A stretch of DNA of 64,000 nt from Amyelois transitella. Taxonomy: Eukaryota; Arthropoda; Insecta; Lepidoptera; Pyralidae. The translations under genes were made by a program, and so were the position numbers. Below are positions 52,519-63,018 of this stretch, piece by piece. The first letter of the stretch is position 1, and every line of letters begins with the position of its first letter. Under the pieces are notes generated by a model. The model was not told the DNA's origin. It worked only from the letters and a program-made list of their open reading frames with translations, and did not search any database. Where the stretch lies: the NCBI RefSeq assembly GCF_032362555.1, contig NC_083512.1, positions 5,940,001 through 6,004,000 of the forward strand, in the 5' to 3' direction.

Positions 52519-53643
52519 AACGGAATCTTTGAGCTTAATTTTCACTGATTTCTAAACGTCTGATCAACTTGAAACTTTGCACACGTATCAAGGACCGATG
52601 ACAATGCAATATTTTGATAAGAGTTTCTCATTATCCTTATTAAAACTGCCAGGATTAATAAATTCATTTTTAGATCCTTCGTAAGAGAGTAAGAGAGACA
52701 GAGATAGCACCATTGTCAGTAATCTCTATACAAGAAACCAAGAAGTTCTGACGTATAAGGAGTCCAAAAAGAGATGTAATATATTTCCATATAATGTTAC
52801 TATTAACCTGAGGCTTTTTTATTTCATCGCATCGCTCCATTTAGAATTACCATTAGAAACAATAGTAGAATATTTTAAAACAATAAAAAATATATAAGTA
52901 ATAAAACAAGAGTAATAAATGAAAATTGAACAACTAAATTTACAATAATACAAGAATAAAGTTACTACCTACAGAACTTTGCGATATTTAATACGTATTT
53001 AACATATTAATGCAATTCTTGAATTAACATTAGGTATCTTTTGCCTATTTATAATAGCAACACTGTAATACTCGTTTAAGAAATGAGTGACATTTATTTA
53101 TGTCAAATAAGTTTTGCAGTAAGTTTCGAATTCGATTAGAAAACCTGTAAACTTTCTTTCTGTTTTTTTATACCGGTGCCTGTGTATTTACCTATTTGCA
53201 CTTTGTTTTGTGCTGATAACTTATCGTTATTTGTAGTTTGGAATCTTCCGTTGAGTCGAGCTTTGTTCTTCCGGATATTCGTGTGATTTTATCATCTGAG
53301 ATTGGACTCTGACTGTGTTCACTGTGTTGTGCAGATAGGACTCCTGTAAAAAGTACCTGATTATTTGAGATAGGAGTCCCAAGTTTGTGTTTGTTTTTGT
53401 GAAAGACAGTTTTACAACGAAAGTGCCACGATATCTTCCGATAAACATTGTTGCGTTCCTGGTTGTAAAGGCAGTGGAGGTATGTTTGAAATATTTTTGT
53501 TCCTGTATCAATCTGCCTCTTAATCTTGTGGTTTGATTCCTGGCAAGGCCACAATCGAAAATTATTATGTTTGCTGGATAGTCAAAAATATTATTAACAG
53601 TGATTTATCACTATAAAATTCTTTTCAACAGGGTTTAACAATC

Positions 53644-53810
53644 ATCATACATACATATAATCACGTCTATATCCCTTGCGGGGTAGACAGAGCCAACAGT
53701 CTTGTAAAGACTGATAGGCCACATTCAGCTATTTGGATTTAAGATAGAATTGAGATTCAAATAGTGACAGGTTGCAAGCCCATCGCCTAAAAAAGAATCA
53801 TCATTATGAG
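53644..53810 (-). mobile_element. SINE copy, well preserved
   Basis: On the minus strand: TTAGGCGATGGGCTTGCAAC, TCACTATTTGAATCTC, CAAATAGCTGAATGTGGCC, AGACTGTTGGCTCTGTCTA, CCCCGCAAGGGATATAGACG and TGATTATATGTATG. It lies within the insertion that splits the jockey. Confidence 0.75.
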
Positions 53811-53910
53811 AATATTATGAGATTTAATCCAATCAGGCCACATGTAACTTTAAGAAAGTTAGTTGTGAAAACCTCCAGCGATGGGCGCATAAATTCCAAA
53901 AAATAATTGT

Positions 53911-53970
53911 ATAAAAAAACTAAAAAACTACGCGTTTTATTGCTAATCAAACTAAAAAATAGAAAATAAA
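53911..53970 (+). repeat. partial direct copy of the palindrome's outer arm
   Basis: TAAAAAACTACGCGTTTTAT, then TGCTAATCAAACTAAAAAAT and AGAAAATAAA repeat the first ~60 bp of the adjoining left arm with small differences. That sequence is therefore present three times here (two direct, one inverted). Confidence 0.85.
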
Positions 53971-53977
53971 TAATAGT

Positions 53978-54443
53978 TTAAAAAAAACTAAAAAACTACG
54001 CTTTATTGCTAATCAAACTAAAAAATAGAAAATAAAAATTAATGACAAAGGAATTATAAAACAGTAGTAGTAAGTCGAACAATCAGTTATAGTCAATTAC
54101 CTCTGATTAAAATTATAACAAAATTAAATTTATAAACAAAACAATTTAAATCTGAGTAAAAAGCGTGGGGTGCCTGATGTAGTAAATATTAAAATCATTC
54201 TATTAGCATATATTTATGACAAGAGAGTTATGAAAATGAAGTAAAATGCACCCCACGCTTTTTACTCTGATTTAAATTGTTTTGTTTATAAATTTAATTT
54301 TGTTATAATTTTAATCAGAGGTAATTGACTATAACTGATTGTTCGACTTACTACTACTGTTTTATAATTCCTTTGTCATTAATTTTTATTTTCTATTTTT
54401 TAGTTTGATTAGCAATAAAGCGTAGTTTTTTAGTTTTTTTTAA
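53978..54443. repeat. 466-bp near-perfect palindrome (196-bp arms)
   Basis: The arms 53978-54173 and 54248-54443 have equal length and are reverse complements. I saw one mismatch (CTGAG/CAGAG near the inner end). The 74-bp spacer is unique. The arms are AT-rich except for AGCGTGGGGTGC at the inner end. No TIR family, coding frame or target duplication was recognised. Confidence 0.93.
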
Positions 54444-54837
54444 TTTTATATGATTTTTCCATGTCAGTCGTCTGTCTAGGTGCAGTCCCAGATACCGTAC
54501 ACTGTTGTGTTGTGGGAGTACAATATTTTCCAGTTTCACCTGAGGACAGTTGCCTTTTCGTAGTGTGAAGGTGACATGGGAAGACTTCGAAGCACTAGCT
54601 TTAATGCGCCACTTTTGCAACCAAGTTGTTGTCTCATCTAAGCCTTTTTGAAGTACTTGTGTCGCCATAGACGGATCTTTGTTACTTGCTAAAATAGCGG
54701 TGTCGTCAGCAAAAGTAGCTATTGTGGTGTCCTTTGTCTCAGATAAATCACTAGTGAAGATTGTATATAGTGCTGGTCCCAGGACTGAGCCCTGTGGAAC
54801 ACCGGCCGGCCGGCACGTATAATATTAAATTCATATT

Positions 54838-54935
54838 TATACATAAATCAAGCCTCTTTCCCGGAGGGGTAGGCTGAGATAACATCTTTCCACTTGCCAC
54901 GATCCTTGCATACTTCTTTCGCTTCATACATACAT
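54838..54935 (-). mobile_element. LINE 3' tail
   Basis: On the minus strand: GAAGCGAAAGAAGTATGC, AAGGATCGTGGCAAGTGG, ATCTCAGCCTACCCCTCC, GGAAAGAGGCTTGATTTATG. Adjoins the jockey remnant. Confidence 0.7.
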
Positions 54936-55020
54936 ATGGTCACGTCTATATAGGTACCTTGCGTGGTAGACAAAGCCAACAGTCTTGAACTGCCGGGAAC
55001 CACCTTTTGCCAGAACATAT
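54936..55020 (-). mobile_element. SINE, internally deleted
   Basis: The minus strand shows the SINE 5' word GTGGTTCCCGGCA directly joined to AGACTGTTGGCTTTGTCTAC, then GACGTGACCATATGTATG. It is in tandem with the LINE tail. Confidence 0.6.
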
Positions 55021-55068
55021 TAGGTCCATAATCAAAAATTTTAATAAGGAACGAAATTATTTAAAACA

Positions 55069-55190
55069 TACATAAAATCACACGCATCTTTCCCGAAGAG
55101 GTAGGCAGAGATCCACATGCATTACTCAAGATCGGTGGTGATCTGACCTTTTGCCACGTCGAATAGGACATCTTCAATTTGATCAAATTA
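55069..55190 (-). mobile_element. LINE 3' tail
   Basis: The minus strand gives TTGATCAAATTGAAGATGTC (the LDQI-type region), AAAAGGTCAGATCACC and CTGCCTACCTCTTCGGG, then TGATTTTATGTATG. Confidence 0.65.
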
Positions 55191-56611
55191 TTTAAATGAA
55201 ACTTTAAATGCGAGACAAAGAAATTTATTCTGATAACTTGAACAACATTAATACAGAAACTAAGTAAGTCCTTTTTTTAAAATAGTACACGTGTAAATGC
55301 AGGGTTATTGAAGAAAAACCAAGGTATAACTCGTATAACGGTGGATGTGTTAGTTATTTGAATTAACGATGGAATGACACAATGTGCAAAAACAAATCCA
55401 GTTGTAACTGACGAAATTAATTACAGTTCATCTATTGATAGTAAGCAATAACTTACAAACATAAATTATCTAAAGAAATAGTAAATCAAAATCACAGTTA
55501 AGTTTATTCAATTCACCTTTTGCCAATGGACCCGTTAGATAGTGCTATAAAATTATTTATAACTAGTCATTACAAATTACACATGCATTTCACCCTAATT
55601 AAATTAGCTTAAATTTAATTGTTTGTCGCCCATGTCAAGGTCGAAGGAGAATAGGATTTCTTACCCCGTTTAAAAGTTCTCATTTTAAATATTGCTATTT
55701 AGGTGGAGATTTCGTGACGTGATTTACATGAAGCTGATAATCCAAGTTATAGTACCTTTACATATATGGAACAGTCTTCTTTTTATAGTTTCTTAAGTTT
55801 CAATAAACGTATAGGCGACATCCATCCAGACTTATTTTTATTACCATTAAGGAGAAAAAAAGATTTGATTGCAATTTAAACTCTGAAGCAACTGATTAGA
55901 TTTAAAATATATATTTCAGCATTAGAAAGCTATAATGCTAGTAACATAAGCATACATTCCATTCCCAAAGGAGCAGAATCTTGAGGAACAGTATTTATAT
56001 ATCATACATCTCAAAACGCATAAAATCCTAATCACATTATATTAATTAGAACAACTCCCAATAAAACCAACACATTATACTATTACTTGCTTATCGCATT
56101 AGTAGCTAACATAAGATATAGAAACATATGCATAATATGCAAAGCTTCTAATACTTTTCGGCAGTTAATAATTTAACTAGTTAGAGAGATAGTAGTCATA
56201 GCCAGAGATGTGCGACCAGGATTCATTCAAGTTATTTAGATCGTGAAAAAAACAATCAGTAGAAATTATCAATACCATTAACAAAATCATAACCAAAAAG
56301 AGTTATGGTTTGACACTACAGTGTACTAAACAGTGATAGCAAAATCGAGTACTGAGTGCATCAAAAGCAGGTTATATGCAATACAGTTTTAAAGCGGGCC
56401 TACACCATTTGTAATCCAAAAAATCTTCGAAATTCTTTGGACCTGCTTTTGATGCGCTCAGACCTAAATACAATTTTTTTTTCGGGTATCCAGCCAAACG
56501 TCACCAGTTGCACAGCCCTAGTACTAGTTTCAAATCACTACATCATTATGCGGTTATGATTGTTGGATAGTGTCCATTGCGGGTCCATTGGTGTCATTAA
56601 CGGTGTGCAGT
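55191..56611. other. downstream flank / 3' UTR of the Hsp40 gene
   Basis: Minus-strand 3' UTR of unknown length plus intergenic DNA. A TTTATT (minus AATAAA) lies at about 55834, one of several candidates. Apart from the hairpin at 56352-56461, nothing was recognised. Confidence 0.4.
56352..56461. repeat. 21-bp-arm stem-loop in the Hsp40 3' UTR region
   Basis: CTGAGTGCATCAAAAGCAGGT-like arms (56352-56372 and 56441-56461) pair with one mismatch. The 68-nt loop itself contains a weaker stem (CCAAA...TTTGG). It lies 150-260 nt past the stop codon on the transcribed strand. Confidence 0.8.
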
Positions 56612-56784
56612 CTAACTAGTGGCGCATTGCACGCGGTTCATGCCGGGATGGTCGTCGTCTTCGTCGTAAGCAGCGCCGTGATGCGCGCGTCTCCGCCGGC
56701 TCTCTTGTTCCGGATCCAAGTCCATCAGTTGGCACTCTTCAGCCAACTCGGGAATCTCAATCTGCAAATCAACATCGCCGTCGT
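56612..56784 (-). CDS. Droj2: Hsp40 last exon of CDS: acidic tail and CaaX
   Basis: It encodes [48 protein letters not shown], then VQCATS and TAG. The only AG available downstream of an in-frame TGA at 56821 is TATATAG, with no pyrimidine tract. This fixes an incoming phase of 1. The product ends in a CaaX box like human DNAJA1. Confidence 0.85.
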
Positions 56785-59700
56785 CTATATATTTTGGCAA
56801 GTGGTGAAGTTGCGTCAATCAGTGTGGTAATATTTGGCAATAAATAAATCTGTCATAGTAAACATTTCAAGTAAACATCCGCATGTCTCTCTACTAATGT
56901 AAGAGACTTTATCGAACAGTGACAGTAGTTAACATGCAAGTTCGAATAATTTGTCTAGTATTGTGGGTTTGGTTTGTTCAATGTTTATGGTTTTCATGGG
57001 ATGATATGGTTCCCGGCAATTTGGAATAGTTGTCTGTGTTGATTTCGTAACAGAAAGAGGAAGAGACTGTTACAATCTAGAATCCAAGAAATCCCTTTAA
57101 CACCAGAAATGTCAATATGCGAACTTACCCTAGGCCGAGGGGGTAGGCAGTTCTCCAGGGCAGGAATGACTTCAGGCGGAATGCGGTTGGGGAAATTAAC
57201 TAGGAATTGTATTATAAGTTGGCCTTTCTCAAATGGATTCTTGTACATCGGCATACCTAGAAATAAAATTAATTACTTATAGCTTTTTAGTTAGATTTAA
57301 GAGGCATGGAAAAAAAACAGACAGCTAATAGTAAAGAGGCCACTGGAAGTGAAGTTGACAAAAATTTTTTTATGTAAAATTGAAATTGAAACTTCTACCC
57401 AATAACGCAAAACCCAATAAAGCAAAATGTAGTTAACAAAAAATAAAATTTTGTCATAGAGATTTTTTTCTCAAGAAAAACAAAGGCTTTCACTTACCCT
57501 CGTTCAAAACACACTTCACTTCACCGTGCTTAGTGACTTCGCCCGGCATCACGGTGATTACAATATCCCTATCGTCCAGAGTCCTGATCACTTTCTGGAA
57601 GCCGCACAGAGACTCCACCAACTCAATGTTCAAGCGCAAAATAAGATCATTGCCAGATCTTTTGAATACCTGAAAAAAACATCACTGAATTAATTTGTTT
57701 ATTCTTTACTAGCGACCCGCCCCGACTTCGCACGGGTAACATTTATAAATATAAACCTACATCAGAAGACCCTCATCCTTCCAACATTTTATCAGGAACA
57801 AAATCCATCCACTACTTTCCGGGATTAGTGGCAGAGAAAATAGGACTGTAAAGTAGTGATGATTAGATTCTATACATGAAATGTCTGGAAACTTCAATCT
57901 GTCATAGATTGATTGTTCCACGGGAACAAAAAGTCATCACATTCAATTTAGATTTCATGCTAAATGTTATAATATTTACTTGAGTTATTTCAAGAGATAT
58001 GATGAATAATATTTTTTACACATGCTGCCTACCCACTGCCCACGCCTAGTGCACAACACTATTTTAAAATTCTTATGTATGGATTTATCATATTTTCTTT
58101 GCTTGTATAAAAACAACCATAAATATATTGAGATATTCACAATTTGCACTGCTCAGTATTGAATTTGAATTTAATGTAGAATGATAATAATTTGCAAATC
58201 ATGCTCATATAACATTGGACAAGGCCAGTGTTTAAATGAACACATTTTTAAAGCCGACTCATTCTTATTTGTACATTTAGACAGTAAACATCTGACTTGC
58301 AATTGTGACAAAAAAAATTACAAGCTCTAGCTTTTACTGACCAGTTTATATTTGATCTGAATTTTATATGAAGATAAGATAATAAGATAACAATACCAAG
58401 ACTTTTTTCGAGATATTAAAAGACCCATTAAGGGAAAAAAGTTGTGGAAAATATAAATAGTAGCTTTACTCACGTCATGTTCCTTCTCGTCCAGAACTAT
58501 AATTAAATCTCCTGGTTCCAACTCAGGCTCTTGGTCGCCTTCACCACTGAACACTATCTTCTGGCCATCAGTCATGCCCTTGTCAACGTGGACTTCAAGG
58601 ATCTTGCGATCGCGAACGGTTTTGCGACCCTGGAAACAATTATTAGTTTAATGAACAAGAAATAGTTTTCATTTGCTTCCTGAGTGAGCTGGATCCGCCG
58701 AATCAAAGAGGAGGGTGAGCTAGCCACAAATACAAAATGGACTATCTTTGGATGGTCTATATGAAAACAGGCACAGAACTTTTCAAGTTGAATTTGGGAT
58801 CTTTAAATTGGCATCTGGCTAGGAATCTGTCACACGCAAAATCTACAATCCACTTTCCAAATGGACATGAATCAACATATTATTAATTCATTAATTAAAG
58901 TCGCCAGTCTTAGAGGTGTCGACAATTAATCAGTGGTAGCTGATAATATGTAAATTAATAAAAGGTTTAATACTTGTCATCTTGTTTGTTGAAGTAATAA
59001 TGCAATGTAATAGCTTTTTACTTCTTACTAGGTGGATGAAGTTGTGGATAACAGCTAGTTACTAACAAATAAGGTACCTGGCAAACTTTGCAGCGATCCT
59101 TAGGATCAATGATCTCCCGCTGTCCACGACACTCGCTGCACATTGTCTGATTTTGTTGGATGATGCCAGGAGCAATTTGTTGAATGTGAACCTGCATTCC
59201 TGTACCACGACATGTGGGGCAAGTTTGCACTGCTCCCTGGAGGAAAAACAAACAATTACTTGTTAATTCTACATAAAAACGATACTGCACAATCACCCTC
59301 ACTCCCTCAATTTCTCTTTTACAGACCTTTACTTAATAAGGATTCATTTTTTTAATAATCCTTTTGCACTTAAATCTTTTGCTTACTCATTATTAATAAT
59401 TTTTAAATACATAAATATTAGTCAGACAAGGCACCAACCTTCTTCCCTCCCCTTCCTTCACACTTATCACAAATAACATTCTTCTGCAGGGCTAGTTTCC
59501 TGACAGCACCACGATAGAGCTCCTCCAATGTGACAGACAGCTGATGGATGACATCCTTGCCCTTGCGTTCACGCCCTCGCCGCCGCCCGCCGCTGAAACC
59601 ACCTCCAAAGAACATGTCAAACAAGTCCATAGGAGATGAGAAGCCACCAGCACCACCGCCACCACTCTTGAGTGCCTGCTCACCACCTGTGAAATAAAAT

Positions 59701-60381
59701 TATTTCAAAATAATACTAGTCTCATTTGATCTGGAAGCCAGAAATTCCTGCTACATGTGGTCTTTGTCTTATGACTATTGGTCTGCCTAACCCATTACTG
59801 ATAAATATATGTAAAATGTGGTACAAGTTAAATAAATTAGCTATATGAATACTAGCTACACATAGACACCCTGCTATTACTTTTATCAGTTTTTCCTATG
59901 ATATTATACACAAATGACTTAATTTACATTAAACACGATATTCAAGTTCTAGAATGACATGTATAAGCTATATAGCTTATCTTTTACACTACAACTTAAG
60001 GCTAAATTACCTAATAATTTTAATTAATGCATAAACATAAATCAAAAGCCAGTTTGTCATACAGCTTTTGTTTTATACTGTTACCATTGATCAGGCATTT
60101 TGACTTACTATACAAAACAATGGAAAAAGTAAGTGCTTGGCCATGATACTAATTAAAAATACAATAAAATGTAATATCTTACCTTGGTCATAAATGCGTC
60201 TCTTCTCTGGGTTTGAAAGGACTTCATAGGCCTGTGATATCTGCTTGAATCTCTCACCCTCATTAGGATTCTTATCTGGATGGTATTTAAGAGCCAATTT
60301 CCTATATGCCTTTTTCAGTTCATCTGTAGTACAATTTGGCTTTACCCCAAGAATGTCATAATATGTTGTTTCTTTCACCAT
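56612..60381 (-). CDS. Droj2: DnaJ homologue subfamily A member 1-like (type I Hsp40), 7 coding exons
   Basis: Exons 60381-60183, 59686-59439, 59236-59078, 58629-58474, 57669-57498, 57256-57129 (or 57104) and 56784-56612 give about 410-420 aa (human DNAJA1 397). Order: J domain 1-66 with HPD (LKYHPDKNP), G/F region ([10 protein letters not shown]), zinc-binding domain with [24 protein letters not shown] and CKVCQGRK, client-binding domains ([57 protein letters not shown]), an acidic tail and a C-terminal CATS CaaX box, likely prenylated. The protein delivers clients to Hsp70 and stimulates its ATPase in the cytosol. The start follows the family ([13 protein letters not shown]). One junction, exon 6 to 7, is unresolved. 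Confidence 0.93.
57129..57256 (-). CDS. Droj2: Hsp40 exon 6 of CDS: end of client-binding domain
   Basis: It enters in phase 1 after TTTCTAG and encodes [19 protein letters not shown], then [19 protein letters not shown] and PPRPR. AGG|GTAAGT (57129) is the strongest donor but leaves phase 0. A weak donor G|GTGTTA (57104) leaves phase 1 and would match the last exon. Confidence 0.85.
57498..57669 (-). CDS. Droj2: Hsp40 exon 5 of CDS: client-binding domain II
   Basis: 172 nt, phase 0 in, phase 1 out (G|GTAAGT). It encodes [38 protein letters not shown] and [15 protein letters not shown]. Confidence 0.95.
57709..57745 (-). mobile_element. Helitron 3' end fragment in an Hsp40 intron
   Basis: On the minus strand: CCCGTGCGAAGTCGGGGCGG, then GTCGCTAG before T, the same terminus as the 62-kb Helitron. 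Its 5' end was not found. Confidence 0.6.
58474..58629 (-). CDS. Droj2: Hsp40 exon 4 of CDS: client-binding domain I
   Basis: 156 nt, phase 0, TTCCAG to GAC|GTGAGT. It encodes [19 protein letters not shown] and [20 protein letters not shown]. Confidence 0.95.
59078..59236 (-). CDS. Droj2: Hsp40 exon 3 of CDS: zinc motifs 2-4
   Basis: 159 nt, phase 0 both ends (CTCCAG; CAG|GTACCT). It encodes [19 protein letters not shown] and [20 protein letters not shown]. The third motif lacks the final glycine of CxxCxGxG. Confidence 0.93.
59439..59686 (-). CDS. Droj2: Hsp40 exon 2 of CDS: G/F region and first zinc motif
   Basis: 248 nt, phase 1 in, phase 0 out (AAG|GTTGGT, a weak donor). It encodes [30 protein letters not shown], an [10 protein letters not shown] patch, [20 protein letters not shown] and [11 protein letters not shown]. 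Confidence 0.92.
60183..60381 (-). CDS. Droj2: Hsp40 exon 1 of CDS: J domain
   Basis: It runs from ATG 60381 (12 nt... after the CAG acceptor at about 60391) to CAAG|GTAAGA, phase 1. It contains the helix II/III HPD motif and [17 protein letters not shown]. Confidence 0.95.
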
Positions 60382-61107
60382 TTTCACAACCTGATAAATA
60401 AAGACATCAATATGAATTGAAACTTGTAAATATCAGAGTCAGCTTTAACTTTGGCCAAACATAACAGAAAATACTTTCATATCACCATGTCTCCCTAATT
60501 TATAATAGTTTGTAGTAGACACCAGAGACGTCAGGTAATCCATAAAACATTATATTTATTGCATGGTACATGAGAACAAGATTGAACATAATGAGAAATA
60601 AGCTGGGATAATGAACCCCACAGTATAAAGAAACTCTGATAAGCATATCAAGAAGACACTCAGATGATGATGTAAAAAGGTACCTACATTCAATATAACA
60701 AATTCACTTTGGAAAGTTCTAGCAGCTCAACCTAATCCTATGACACAACTAAATAGGAAAGTAATTCATGCAACATATTTTATTGTAATACCAAAATCAT
60801 AAATTTGTAATATTTATTCGATATTCAGCGCTAACATGTGCTTACAACTAATAACACAAAAAAAGTTGAACCCTATGATTGAATTTGGGAAACTAGAAAC
60901 GACGAGAAATTCATGAGGTTAACTTTTCATGCTACATTTTATCTCGTGGAACAATGAAAAAGGCTAAACATTTCTTTACAAAATTTAGTAATGACGAAAT
61001 AGCTACGGTAAATAGGTAATCGTTTCATAAAATAAAAGATAGAATCCATGCATTACTGGTTTTCTATTTGATTATAAGCATTTCTTATTAAATTAATACA
61101 AACTTAC

Positions 61108-61200
61108 CTGTTATATTCTCTTCAAAATAAAACCAACCTACGTGAGAGAAACTGTATGTAATCTCGATCTTTTGAGCCACAAAAGCACAAAATCCCAAAA
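61108..61200 (-). other. Droj2: probable 5' UTR exon of the Hsp40 gene
   Basis: A strong donor AACAG|GTAAGTTT (exon end 61108) pairs with the acceptor before 60390, leaving 9 nt of leader ahead of the ATG. The exon start is unknown; the upper limit is set by the heat shock element at 61301. Confidence 0.5.
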
Positions 61201-61300
61201 TGTGGAACGACAAAAATCTAGAGAACCGACAAGCAAGTGAATTACTAGTGACGTTCTTACAAACTGAAGTAAATTCAGAAGTCGATGGAAAACTTGCACC

Positions 61301-61313
61301 TTCGAGAAATTTC
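61301..61313. promoter_or_regulatory. heat shock element upstream of the Hsp40 gene
   Basis: TTCGAGAAATTTC is a perfect three-unit HSE (TTCnnGAAnnTTC), the binding site of HSF trimers. It lies about 190 bp upstream of the 5' UTR donor. Partial units (TTCAGAAG) lie nearby. Confidence 0.75.
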
Positions 61314-61409
61314 TACAGACAGAATACGATTAAATTAAAGGCCTCTACTCACTTTGCCACTTGTTGCAGCAACCTGAGCAGCCAACTCTACAATCCTCTG
61401 AAAGTATAA

Positions 61410-62328
61410 AAATTTTTAGGGATGTTTTGGAAGAAAGAATGATTTTAAAAATCGAGAATAGTATAAAAAGAAATAAATATACATAGCTTCGAGTTCAATG
61501 ATACCAATGATTACTTTAAAACGTGTGAATTTGAAAACGAGGACCTCACTATCTGGTATTCATTTAGTAGAAATGCATTAGTGATGATTAATTGGCTCTA
61601 AAAAATGACCAATTTTGAAGTTGCTTTTCTATTTTACGGATAAACCTCTTTTGCAGCAGTTTTCGTTTACAGTTCTCTATAAAACACTCTCATCGAAAAC
61701 GTGAGTACTCGCAACTCGCGTATATGAATATTATTTAATGTATGTGAATATTATGTATGTATGCAAAAACTTTTTAAGTTTTTAACGAAAATTGTCAGAA
61801 ATAATATCACTGGCCCTGAGCCAGTTCTTGATCTCATAACCTATACACGTCCAAGCGTGTTGCGCATACCATATCGCTGGAGTGTTCACATTTCCTAGCA
61901 AAACTAATGAGGAGTTTTCATACGCTATTCGTCGTATTAGGCATTTAACGAACCTAATTCATATGAAAAAAATAAATTAATTAAAAGAACTACATAACGA
62001 CTTTTACTACACAAACATAATATTAATCCTTATGATTAAAAGTTATTTCAAAATGCACGCTCCAAATTATTCATTGTACGAGTAACTAGAACGTTGGTAC
62101 CGTTGATGGTCGAATGGATACAGTGTCTTTGTTAAAAGCGAGTGGAAGCACTTTAGTTGATTTCAAAGGACGATATTTTTAGTGTTGGTTAGTAAACAGT
62201 AAATTGCCAGCGGGTTCTTTCGCGTGAATTTCCCTTGGGAACAGTAAACAAATATTTTGCGTACTCCGAACTATATAGGAACGCCATTTAAGTACATATT
62301 TAATTTTAGCAGGACTACACAATCCTTA
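61410..62328. other. intergenic, nothing recognised
   Basis: AT-rich, with a few TATG words near 61738-61765. No gene. Confidence 0.5.
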
Positions 62329-63018
62329 TCTACACTAATATTATAAAGAGGAAAACTTTGTTTGTTTGTTTGTTTGGTTGTAATGAATAGGCTCAAAAAC
62401 TACTGGACCGATTTTAAAAATTCTTTCACCATTCGAAAGCTACATTATCCACGAGTAACATAGACTACTTATATTTTCTTTTGGAAAAAAATAGGGTTCC
62501 GTAATATATTTGGATTTTTCGAACACAAACTGAAAAAAATCACTTATTTTGCGTACGCTGCCTAAACTACAAAAGATAGAACCATAAAATGTTTTAATTA
62601 TTTGTAGATCTTATAAATATCTACAAAAAAGTCCGCGACACACTATACCTATCTATGTCGAGTGAGGCACAACAACCACATTTTTATTTAAAAATCTTGA
62701 ATTTTTTTTGGTCAACATTTAAACGCGTTTTTTTTACTCATGCTATTAATCCTTATCAAAATAAATAAATTTTATCAACAAGTACAGTTTATGTAGATAA
62801 TATTTGGTCTTTGAATGATTAAAATTGGACGTTTGGTTTTGAAGTTGTGGTGAAATTAAAATATTACGATTTCTGCTGCACGGCCCGGGACTGCAGGCAG
62901 AAGTGACACTTTTGCCGGGACTTAGTTAGCCGCTTTTCAGGCGGTCCTTTAGTTAGTTTTAATAGAGATATATTTAGTATGGGCTGTGCATCCGTGCGAA
63001 GCCGGGGCGGGTCGCTAG
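62329..63018 (+). mobile_element. non-autonomous Helitron, 690 bp
   Basis: It starts TCTACACTAATATTATAAAG after an A and ends CGAAGCCGGGGCGGGTCGCTAG before a T. The interior has GTTTGTTTGTTTG, TACTGGACCGATTTT and AGGGTTCCGTAATATAT, as in many lepidopteran Helitrons. No Rep/helicase coding. Confidence 0.78.

Larger units (their letters stand above)
51896..54812 (-). pseudogene. jockey-clade LINE ORF2, split by a 2-kb insertion
   Basis: Minus strand. 54812-54440 encodes [20 protein letters not shown], the catalytic FADDTAIL, WLQKWRIKASASKSSHVTF and VRYLGLHLDRRLTWKNHIK. 52440-52076 continues with FHWLLGRNSKLSVDNKLL, KPIWTYGLQLWG, and a YRERLVKHPN C-terminus. These are consecutive parts of a jockey RT. 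Between them lie about 2 kb (52495-54443) with a TATG repeat, a SINE and the large palindrome. The 5' half of ORF2 and all of ORF1 are missing. It is dead. Confidence 0.85.
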
